DNA of 12,718 nt from VAZQ01 sp036555745 (GTDB taxonomy: Bacteria; Pseudomonadota; Alphaproteobacteria; Rhizobiales; Xanthobacteraceae): NCBI GenBank assembly GCA_036555745.1, contig DATBKV010000284.1, positions 1-12,718 of the forward strand. The letters run 5' to 3'. Shown here in pieces: positions 6,981-12,718 of the stretch. Position numbers and translations under genes: made by a program. Within the stretch, counting starts at the first letter, position 1. Each line of letters opens with the position of its first letter. The notes below the pieces were generated by a model. That model saw only the letters and a program-made list of their open reading frames with translations. It was not told the origin of the DNA and made no database searches.

Positions 6981-7009
6981 TTGACTACGTTGCGGACCTA
7001 TGCTATAGA
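6981..7009 (+). promoter_or_regulatory. Sigma70-like promoter upstream of the HNH nuclease gene
   Basis: TTGACT at 6981-6986 and TATAGA at 7004-7009 each match the -35 and -10 consensus at five of six positions, with the ideal 17-base spacer. Transcription would start near 7016 and run through a leader of about 165 bases to the nuclease GTG at 7183. Confidence 0.55.
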
Positions 7010-7055
7010 ACGCGCACGATCCAAAACTGCGCCTGATCGGGCAGCCGGCCAAGCC

Positions 7056-7077
7056 CCCGGATCGAAATGATTCCGGG
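7056..7077 (+). other. Leader hairpin upstream of the HNH nuclease gene
   Basis: CCCGGATC and GATTCCGGG flank GAAAT and pair over 8 bp with one bulged T. It lies about 40 bases into the predicted leader. No T-run follows, so it is not a clear terminator; it could shape the leader RNA. Might be chance in GC-rich DNA. Confidence 0.3.
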
Positions 7078-7182
7078 AAGCTTGAGAGCGCGGCCACTGG
7101 CGCGCGCCTGGCCGGAGCGTGACGGGGGAATTGGGAAGCATGTCACAAAGGTCGGCGCGGCGCCGGGCGAAAAGAGCGGCGC

Positions 7183-7719
7183 GTGCAGGCCCCGGACTAT
7201 CGCGCACGAAGGAAACTACACGATCGCAAGTACTACGAGACCCACAAGGACAAAATCATCGCGCGCTACCGAGCGTACTATGAGGCTAACAAACAGGCCA
7301 TCGGCGTGGCGGTTCGAACTCGTCAGCTTAAACGCCGATACGGCATTTCGCCGGCCGACTACGAAGCGTTGTTGGCTAACCAAGGCAGGGTCTGCGCGAT
7401 CTGCAGGAGGCCGTCGAAGCGGCAGTTGTGTGTCGATCATTGCCATTCGACTGGGAAAATACGCGGACTCCTCTGCCGCTGGTGCAACATCGCCCTGGGC
7501 TGCCTTAAGGAGGATCAGACTTCCCTGATCACCGCGCTTGCCTATCTCGGCGCAATGGATCGCAATGGCTTCGGGTCCGCAGCGCGGCGCGCCCTGCTGG
7601 CGCGCGCGGCGCTGCCCTCCGGGCCGGCGCGCAAGGCGATCCTGACCGAAGTACGTCTGCCGTTCGCTTCGATGCCCCGCCGCGCGGGCTGTCGGGCCGC
7701 ATCGGCGGGAGGACGTTGA
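7183..7719 (+). CDS. Endonuclease VII-family HNH nuclease
   Basis: GTG at 7183 is the first usable start after an in-frame TGA at 7120; ribosome site is weak (AAAGAG). The protein is 178 aa. An N-terminal basic Lys/Arg/Tyr-rich helix region (residues 1-45) precedes RYGISPADYEALLANQG, then CAICRRP, then CVDHCHSTGKIRGLLCRWCN near residues 85-106. This is the phage T4 endonuclease VII (gp49) zinc/HNH signature: CxxC, DHCHxTG with the catalytic DH, and a second CxxC. The family resolves branched DNA in phage genomes. The core ends near YLGAMDR (about residue 126); the remaining 50 residues are Ala/Arg-rich and may be read-through of decayed sequence. Followed 73 bp later by another phage-type gene, so probably a prophage remnant. 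Family is firm; activity is unproven. Confidence 0.85.
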   Translation: MQAPDYRARRKLHDRKYYETHKDKIIARYRAYYEANKQAIGVAVRTRQLKRRYGISPADYEALLANQGRVCAICRRPSKRQLCVDHCHSTGKIRGLLCRWCNIALGCLKEDQTSLITALAYLGAMDRNGFGSAARRALLARAALPSGPARKAILTEVRLPFASMPRRAGCRAASAGGR

Positions 7720-7792
7720 CCTGGCGCCCGATATGGCGTGGCGAGGCCGTCCTCCTGACCAATTCATCGGACGACCATCCGATGGAGGAAAC

Positions 7793-8072
7793 ATGACTAC
7801 CGATGATATTTTCCGGGACGACGCCGGCCTCACCGCTAGGCCGATGCGAGACGCGCTGGATGCCGAGCTCCGGCGCAAGAGCGACGACGGCGAGGGGCGC
7901 AAAGCCGGCATTCTGCGACTGATCGCGCGCAAGCTCGCCGCCAAGGCGCTCGACGGCGACCTCGGTGCCATCAAGGAAGTGTTCGATCGCATCGACGGCA
8001 AGTCGGGCTGCGGGCGCCGTCGCGGAGGAGCCGCCCGGAAAGGTGGTGTTCCAATGGAAAGATCCCGATTAG
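7793..8072 (+). pseudogene. Phage-type DUF5681-like small protein, frameshifted
   Basis: ATG at 7793 has GGAGG four bases upstream. The frame reads MTTDDIFRDDAG, then RPMRDALDAELRRKSDDG, KLAAKALDGDLGAIKEVFDRIDGKS, which matches the conserved end of DUF5681-type proteins found beside phage genes (from memory, no search run). After DGKS (bases 7994-8005) the frame turns into Arg/Gly-rich sequence and stays open to 8257, into the membrane-protein gene. Removing one G from the GGG at 8005-8007 restores a natural ending, AAGAVAEEPPGKVVFQWKDPD, with TAG at 8070-8072. I therefore read it as a one-base insertion in a once intact gene of about 92 aa. A sequencing error would give the same picture. Confidence 0.55.
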
Positions 8073-8151
8073 CGCGGGATAGACCGCTAGGCGCGATCGG
8101 ACGTTGCCGACTGACCCAGGTCGCGGCTCTTACCGTCACAGACGGACGCGC

Positions 8152-10374
8152 CTATTCAGCAGCGACCGGGAAGCGCGTTTCCAGGCTGGCCGTCGGTGGC
8201 GGTGCGCCCGCAAAGAAGCCGAATGTGGGGGCGACGGCCTCCAGCGCCTGGCGATAGTCCTCGTAGTCAGGGGCGCCGGACCGTACGAAGCCGAGCTCGG
8301 GGATTCGCCCCCCGATACGTTTGAGCACCACCGGCGCGCATGCCGGCGTATAATCCCTGCCGGCGGAAAGTGTCATCATCAGCCCGCGAGCGGATTCCCC
8401 CTGGTCCGGGCGGGACACGGTGACCAGCCGGATCGCGCCCCGCGCGACCGTCACGAAGCTGATGAACGCCCGGTCGTCCGGGATATAGACCCGCCCGCGT
8501 TGTGCGTGCTCGCGGTCCTCGCGATCCTTCTCCTCGAACGTGAGGCACGAGGCGGCTTCGTCCCAGCGGAGGTCTACCAGGTAGGCGCTGATGACGCCGG
8601 CCTCCGTGAAGGCCGGGCGGAAGCAGAGGTAGCGTCCCTCGAGCTGCGCCACGTTTGCTCGCGAGTACTCGCCGTAGTTCGGTGCCGCCACTTCGGAACC
8701 CGGTGCAGCCGCGGGCTCGAGCTCCTCAGCCGCCCGCAGCGGCGACAAACCTGGAATCCCGACGCGCGCGTCTGCTGCGGCGTGCTCGGCGTCATCGCGC
8801 CGCGCGCGCTCGGAGCGCGTGAATGCAAACAGCACCATCGCGCCGATCACTATGCCGGTCAGACCCGTCAGCATCACGATGGTTGGCCGCGCACTCTCCG
8901 GGTGCACATAGAACTGTTGCAGCACCCCGTCGTCGATCAACCACGCCACCATCAGCCCCGCGACGATAAAGGCGAGCCCATTCCCGAGTGCTCCCGCCGT
9001 CACGATGCGCGCCTGGCTCCAGGGCCGGGCGCTCAGATAGATGCAGAGCAGACCGAGCGAGATCGTGCAGACGATAGGAGGGATGAGTCCGGGCAGCCGT
9101 TCCCGGAAGTGAATGAAAATGTTGGGCAGGTCGGATCCGTCGCCCAGGACGGCAAAGGCGAGTGGGATCCCTATTCGGATTGCCGCCGACAGTCCGCCAA
9201 CGACCAGAGCAGCGGCGGTCAACTCGGCGATCGGCGGATCGACACGCGTCTCGCCTTCGTGGCGCTCCATGAAGCGTTGCGCCACGACCACGGCGCCCAT
9301 AACCGCGCAGCCGATCGACAGTCCGAATGTGACCGAGATGATCAGGATCTGGATGGCGGACATCCGGATCGTTCCAGGTGTCGAAGCCATCAAGCCCGCG
9401 CTGAACACGATCACGCCCAGGATGGTCGCCACCCATTGGTCCAGGTTGAACCGGATTGCCATGGTGCGGCTCGCGTCGAACCCCATCCGAGCGAGCCGCT
9501 GGCGTCGTTTGGCCTTGGTCGTATTCGAGTAGAGGACGTAACGAGCGATCAGGTCGCAGGTCAGCTGCGACACCTCGACGATGCTGCGGTTCAGGGCCTC
9601 TCTGACTTCCGGGCTCGGGTCACGTACTCCGAAGTACGTGCGGCCCGCTTGCATCAGCTCGTCGTAGCGCTTGACGATACCCGCCGCCGTCTTTTGGCTG
9701 AGCTGCATAATCCGCGTGTAGGCCGATCGGGCATTCGGGCCCCCAAAGTCGAGTGGCGTGCCATTGCTGTTCGGTCCGACGAACAGCCAATACAGTCCCA
9801 CCGCCCGGGTAAACCGCGCGGGTACCGATCCGTCGGTCTCGAATCGCAGCGCCTGCGGGCCGACATCCTCGGTGATGATCTTCCTAATCCGCTCGCGCAG
9901 CCGCTCGGACTTGGGTTGAAACTCGGCGATCTGTGCGAGTTCAAACGCGAGGCGGTCGGCTTCGCGCGGGATCGCCGCGAGCTTGATGCAGAAATCGCGC
10001 GCCGCGTTGTCGAGCCGGCGGACCCAGGGGAAATGTGCCGCCACCACGATGACGAGCGCCGCTACGAGGGGAGCGTAGGGCCTGAATTCCGCTTGCGCAT
10101 TCGGGTCGGCGTTTCCGAGCCAGGCCGCGGCTTTGTAGAAGCCGATGCCGCCCTGCCTGACAACCACGATCACTACCAGCCACAGAGCCAGGATCAACGC
10201 GCAGTAGAATATCAATCCGAAGAAGAACAGGGCGAAGGTCGTGCCCGAACGATTGGTCGGCGGTTGGTTGAAGCGCACCCTGGCGTAGACGATGAGCATC
10301 ACCGCTGCCACCATCCATTGCCCGGATTGAAAGATGTACGAAATCCACTCGCTCGATGGCACCTGCTTGTCCAT
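8152..10374 (-). CDS. Large multi-pass membrane protein with soluble C-terminal domain, unknown function
   Basis: ATG at 10374 is preceded by GGGAGGATGTT, a strong ribosome site; an upstream ATG at 10440 adds 22 residues with none. The protein is 740 aa. Hydrophobic segments lie near residues 20-33, 46-72 and 100-116, then a soluble, partly helical stretch of about 195 residues, then six more near 313-331, 338-364, 386-412, 430-447, 458-480 and 497-518. Residues about 575-720 form a soluble domain beginning QLEGRYLCFRPAF and rich in beta-type sequence, followed by a short Pro/Ala tail. I do not recognise the family. The layout, membrane core plus terminal soluble domain, would suit a sensor or transporter with a regulatory domain, but no catalytic motif is visible. 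It stands alone, with divergent and convergent neighbours. Confidence 0.85.
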   Translation of the reverse strand: MDKQVPSSEWISYIFQSGQWMVAAVMLIVYARVRFNQPPTNRSGTTFALFFFGLIFYCALILALWLVVIVVVRQGGIGFYKAAAWLGNADPNAQAEFRPYAPLVAALVIVVAAHFPWVRRLDNAARDFCIKLAAIPREADRLAFELAQIAEFQPKSERLRERIRKIITEDVGPQALRFETDGSVPARFTRAVGLYWLFVGPNSNGTPLDFGGPNARSAYTRIMQLSQKTAAGIVKRYDELMQAGRTYFGVRDPSPEVREALNRSIVEVSQLTCDLIARYVLYSNTTKAKRRQRLARMGFDASRTMAIRFNLDQWVATILGVIVFSAGLMASTPGTIRMSAIQILIISVTFGLSIGCAVMGAVVVAQRFMERHEGETRVDPPIAELTAAALVVGGLSAAIRIGIPLAFAVLGDGSDLPNIFIHFRERLPGLIPPIVCTISLGLLCIYLSARPWSQARIVTAGALGNGLAFIVAGLMVAWLIDDGVLQQFYVHPESARPTIVMLTGLTGIVIGAMVLFAFTRSERARRDDAEHAAADARVGIPGLSPLRAAEELEPAAAPGSEVAAPNYGEYSRANVAQLEGRYLCFRPAFTEAGVISAYLVDLRWDEAASCLTFEEKDREDREHAQRGRVYIPDDRAFISFVTVARGAIRLVTVSRPDQGESARGLMMTLSAGRDYTPACAPVVLKRIGGRIPELGFVRSGAPDYEDYRQALEAVAPTFGFFAGAPPPTASLETRFPVAAE

Positions 10375-10522
10375 AACATCCTCCCTACTGGCCGAAGGTG
10401 TTATTGGCTGTTGTTGTGCCTCCGGCGAGGCGACCGGCATGGAGGAAGGGTGCGGGCGTTGAAATCAAAATGGCTGTGCGGTTGCGCACGCCGCCAGCGA
10501 CTTCCGCCATCCTGCGTGCAAA

Positions 10523-10542
10523 CTTCGCCGAATTTAGCGAAG
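10523..10542. promoter_or_regulatory. Inverted repeat CTTCGC-N8-GCGAAG
   Basis: Two perfect 6-base arms separated by CGAATTTA sit six bases left of the CRP-type palindrome. Could be a second operator in the same control region, or chance. No T-run follows in either direction. Confidence 0.35.
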
Positions 10543-10547
10543 GCGTG

Positions 10548-10563
10548 TGTGAACCAGCTCACA
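10548..10563. promoter_or_regulatory. CRP-type palindrome (TGTGAACCAGCTCACA)
   Basis: TGTGA-N6-TCACA is the perfect consensus of cAMP receptor protein and related regulators. It lies in the 443-bp gap between the leftward membrane-protein gene (ATG 174 bp away) and the rightward Bug-type gene (ATG 255 bp away). Sugar or carbon-source control of a solute-binding protein would fit, but the distance is large and no clear -10 follows at the expected place. The rest of 10375-10817 shows no gene; a TAGAAT at 10781-10786 is a possible -10 for the binding-protein gene. Confidence 0.45.
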
Positions 10564-10817
10564 TAGATCACGCCGCACATACGCTCTCGCATCCCGAGGC
10601 AACGTGATCCAAGGTGGGCGCTTCGATGATAGAGCCCCAAGCAGTACACTGCGTGATTGACTATCGCCCGCGGCCGCAGTTCGTCCCGTTTCACGGCCAT
10701 TCCGAGGGCTTGCCCAGCGCGCGCGAGCCTCGATCGACAGGCGCGACCTTTCGCCGAGTATCGCGGGGAGCGGCAAGTGGATAGAATGTTCCAATCTCGC
10801 GCAGCCGGGGGTTTCTC

Positions 10818-11807
10818 ATGCTCACCCGCCGCCATCTCGTCGCACTGTCCGCCGCGCAAATCCTCGCTCCCGGCCTGTTCGCTCCGGGAGCGCGCGCGCA
10901 AGCGCCGAAAACCGATTTCCCGAACAAGCCGGTGCGCGTCATCGTGCCGGTCGCGGCCGGCGGCCCGACCGACATCGTCGCGCGCATGCTCGCCGACAAG
11001 CTCTCGAAGATGTGGGGCCAGCAGGTCGTGGTCGAGAACAAGGGCGGCGCCGGCACCAACCTCGGCAACGAATACGTCGCGCGCGCGGACCCGGACGGCT
11101 ACACGATCCTGTTCGCCACCGCCTCGCTGGCGGTGAACACCAGCCTCTACCGCTCGCTCAGCTACGACCCGATCGCCGACTTTGCCCCGGTCTCGCTCGC
11201 CACCCAGCTCGCCTATTTCATGTTCGTGCCGAACTCCTCGCCGGCGCATTCGCTCAAGGAGTTCATCGACTACGCCAAGTCGCAGCCGGGCAAGCTCACC
11301 ATGGCGTCCCCCGGCACCGGCAGCGCGCCGTTCCTGGCCGAGATGCTGTTCCTGCAGATGGCCGGCATCAAGATGACGCACGTGCCCTATCGCGGCGCCT
11401 CGCCCGCCTTCGCGGACCTCATTCCCGGCCGCATCGACTGCTATTTCGGCAGCGGCACGCTCTTGTCCTACTCGCGCTCCGGACAGGTCCGGGTGTTGGC
11501 GATGACGGGCGCCAAGCGGGACGCCGCCGCGCCCGATGTGCCGACCATCGCCGAGAGCGGAGTTCCAGGCTATGACGTGACCGCCTGGCAGGCGCTGTTC
11601 GTTCCGGCCGGCACGCCGCCGCAGATCATTCGCAAGATCAGCGCCGATACCAACACGGCGCTCGCCGATGCCGTCATCAAGGAAAAGCTGGCGAAGACCG
11701 GCTACGTGGCCGGCGGCTCTTCGCCGGAGGAGCTCGAGACGCTGCTCAAGAGCGAAATCTCCAAATGGAGCGGCGTCATCAAGTCGGTCGGCATCAAGAT
11801 CGACTGA
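10818..11807 (+). CDS. Bug/TctC-family tripartite tricarboxylate transporter solute-binding protein
   Basis: ATG at 10818, 329 aa, the usual length. Residues 1-28 are an export signal with a twin-arginine (TRRHLVALSAA) and likely cleavage at ARAQA. The mature protein starts FPNKPVRVIVPVAAGGPTDIVAR, the hallmark opening of the family, followed by GQQVVVENKGGAGTNLG, the segment that carries ligand-binding contacts. PYRGASPAFADLIPGRID and PTIAESGVPGYDVTAWQALFVPAGTP are further conserved stretches. Family members bind carboxylates or other small acids in the periplasm, often without adjacent membrane partners, as here. The substrate cannot be told. A hairpin repeat follows, then the convergent M20 peptidase; in Rhizobiales such pairs may serve uptake and hydrolysis of the same compound, which is inference. 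Confidence 0.95.
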   Translation: MLTRRHLVALSAAQILAPGLFAPGARAQAPKTDFPNKPVRVIVPVAAGGPTDIVARMLADKLSKMWGQQVVVENKGGAGTNLGNEYVARADPDGYTILFATASLAVNTSLYRSLSYDPIADFAPVSLATQLAYFMFVPNSSPAHSLKEFIDYAKSQPGKLTMASPGTGSAPFLAEMLFLQMAGIKMTHVPYRGASPAFADLIPGRIDCYFGSGTLLSYSRSGQVRVLAMTGAKRDAAAPDVPTIAESGVPGYDVTAWQALFVPAGTPPQIIRKISADTNTALADAVIKEKLAKTGYVAGGSSPEELETLLKSEISKWSGVIKSVGIKID

Positions 11808-11846
11808 AGGGTCGAGCTCCAGCCGCGAGCCATGCCCTCAGCTGTC

Positions 11847-11868
11847 ATGCCCCGCGCAGGCGGGGCAT
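11847..11868. repeat. Intergenic hairpin repeat, Rhizobiales dispersed-repeat type; may act as terminator
   Basis: ATGCCCCGC-GCAG-GCGGGGCAT is a perfect 9-bp stem with a 4-base loop, flanked by GTC on the left and CCAGTAACCACCG on the right. This resembles a short palindromic element scattered between genes in Bradyrhizobium-like genomes (from memory). It sits between two convergent genes, where a bidirectional stem could end transcription. Only one copy is in the window. Confidence 0.55.
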
Positions 11869-11958
11869 CCAGTAACCACCGCTGCGTGGGCCTTTGACCG
11901 GTCACGTGCGGCAAACTCGGTCCGCTCCCTCCCGCTGCCCACTTTTCCGGGACATGCG

Positions 11959-12718
11959 CTACGGCCTCCGCTCGCTCGCGCGCCGCGGAGCGCCGGGCTC
12001 GCCGAGGTCCCAGAACAAGCCCGCCATCGCGCCAAGCCCTTCGCGCACGATCGGCGCAAGCAGATGCTCGTCCGGGGCGTGCTGCGAGCAGCCGGCATAG
12101 GAATGGGGGATCCAGATCGTCGGCAAGCCGAGCACGTCCGCAAAGCTGTCGTTGGGCAGCGATCCGCCGAAATTGGGTAGGATGGTCGGCCTGCGTCCAG
12201 TCGTTTGTTCGATCGAGCGCGCGGCAAAGTTGACCCACGGATCTTCGGGATCGAGCCGGCTCGCCGCGAAGAAGCTGCCGCCGCCGCGGCGCACCTCGAC
12301 CTGGAAGAATCCGTTGCGGTCGAGATGGCGGCGCAGCGCCGGAATGATGTCCTCGACCTCGGTGCCGACGACGTAGCGCAGCTGGCAGTGCGCGCGTGCG
12401 CGAGGCGGGATCGCATTGACCGGATGCTCCGGCGTGCCGGTCGTGAAGGCCAGGACCTCGAAGCTGTTCCATGCGAACAGGCGCTCGGCGGGCGTAAGCC
12501 CCGGCTCGCCCCATTCCGCGTCGACGCTCGGACCGTCGTCGCCGCCCGCGACCTCGACGCCGGCGAGCAGCTCTCGTACCGATGGCGGCAGGGGAGGGCG
12601 CCATTCCGGGACCTGGATGGCTCCGCGCGCGTCGGTGATAGAGGCGAGCGCATGCGCCAGGATGATGCCGGGATTGGCGAGCACGCCGCCCCAGTTGCCG
12701 GAATGATGCGCGCCTTCG
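11959..12718 (-). CDS. M20-family metallopeptidase/amidohydrolase (3' part)
   Basis: The frame is open to the right edge, so the N-terminal catalytic domain with most zinc ligands is outside. Visible at the edge is EGAHHSGNWGGVLANPG, the conserved entry to the dimerisation domain of M20 dipeptidase-like enzymes. Next come the dimerisation domain (HCQLRYVVGTEVEDIIPALRRHL) and the returning catalytic part, ending IPHSYAGCSQHAPDEH, whose His should be the last zinc ligand. Family knowledge: these enzymes hydrolyse dipeptides or acylated amino acids using two zinc ions. About 250 residues are present and the stop is TAG at 11959-11961. Convergent with the Bug-type binding-protein gene. The family is firm; the substrate is unknown. 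Confidence 0.9.
   Translation of the reverse strand, partial: EGAHHSGNWGGVLANPGIILAHALASITDARGAIQVPEWRPPLPPSVRELLAGVEVAGGDDGPSVDAEWGEPGLTPAERLFAWNSFEVLAFTTGTPEHPVNAIPPRARAHCQLRYVVGTEVEDIIPALRRHLDRNGFFQVEVRRGGGSFFAASRLDPEDPWVNFAARSIEQTTGRRPTILPNFGGSLPNDSFADVLGLPTIWIPHSYAGCSQHAPDEHLLAPIVREGLGAMAGLFWDLGEPGAPRRASERRP

Noticed and set aside
7216..8139. 307-residue minus-strand frame across the nuclease and DUF5681-like genes
   Set aside because: Low-complexity Arg/Ser/Pro composition; the plus-strand frames carry clear family motifs.
7733..8257. Longer 174-residue reading of the DUF5681-like gene
   Set aside because: The extra start lacks a ribosome site, and the sequence after DGKS is Arg/Gly-rich and runs into the opposite-strand gene; the one-base-shifted frame gives a natural ending.
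8104..10566. 820-residue open frame on the plus strand
   Set aside because: Antisense to the 740-residue membrane protein; rich in Arg, His and Asp with no membrane or domain pattern and no ribosome site. GC-rich codon bias keeps the opposite frame open.
10401..11381. 326-residue minus-strand frame
   Set aside because: Antisense to the Bug-type gene and its upstream region; Arg/Glu/Gly-rich with no motif.
11702..12604. 300-residue minus-strand frame over the M20 gene
   Set aside because: Arg/Ala-rich shadow in another frame of the M20 peptidase, without recognisable motifs.
1..12718. CRISPR array, tRNA, rRNA, insertion sequence or integrase
   Set aside because: No regular repeats with spacers, cloverleaf, rRNA stretches or transposase/integrase motifs were found on either strand.

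Overview
The window is high-GC DNA with alphaproteobacterial character. A Rhizobiales/Bradyrhizobiaceae-like host is my inference, from GC-rich codon use, a Bug-type solute-binding protein, an M20 peptidase of the HHSGNWGG type and a CATGCCCCGC/GCGGGGCAT intergenic hairpin. No rRNA, tRNA or CRISPR array is visible. Both window ends cut through genes.

Layout. (1) 1-1483, plus strand: the 3' part of a thiamine-diphosphate enzyme, translationally coupled by a GTGA overlap to a pentapeptide-repeat protein. (2) 1507-4791, minus strand: a four-gene operon running subunit II (CuA cupredoxin), subunit I (B-family-like heme-copper catalytic subunit), SCO/SenC copper chaperone, polytopic membrane protein. 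This is the order of the norSY-senC-orf1 cluster known from ammonia-oxidising bacteria (sNOR). Subunit I keeps all heme and CuB histidines but has Asn where oxygen reductases have the cross-linked Tyr, so nitric oxide reduction is the most likely activity. (3) 4792-5032: a divergent control region with a perfect TTGAT-N4-ATCAA box (FNR/FixK/Dnr/NnrR type) fused to an 8-bp inverted repeat. (4) 5033-6221, plus strand: two small CopD/DUF2269-like membrane proteins, diverging from the NOR operon and perhaps sharing its control.

(5) 6222-8072: a low-density accessory stretch. It holds a frameshifted remnant matching the tail of the pentapeptide gene 5 kb away, a small secreted proline-rich protein, a sigma70-like promoter with a leader, an endonuclease VII-family HNH nuclease, and a frameshifted phage-type (DUF5681-like) gene. 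It looks like a decayed phage or mobile remnant. (6) 8152-10374, minus strand: a 740-aa multi-pass membrane protein of unknown function with a soluble C-terminal domain. (7) 10375-10817: an intergenic region with a perfect CRP-type palindrome and a neighbouring inverted repeat. (8) 10818-11807, plus strand: a Bug/TctC-family periplasmic binding protein. It is followed by the hairpin repeat and, convergent on the minus strand, the 3' part of an M20-family peptidase that runs off the right edge.

The coherent system is regions 2-4: a candidate CuA-containing NO reductase with its own copper chaperone, an assembly or accessory membrane protein, an anaerobic/NO-type regulatory box and a divergent pair of CopD-like membrane proteins.
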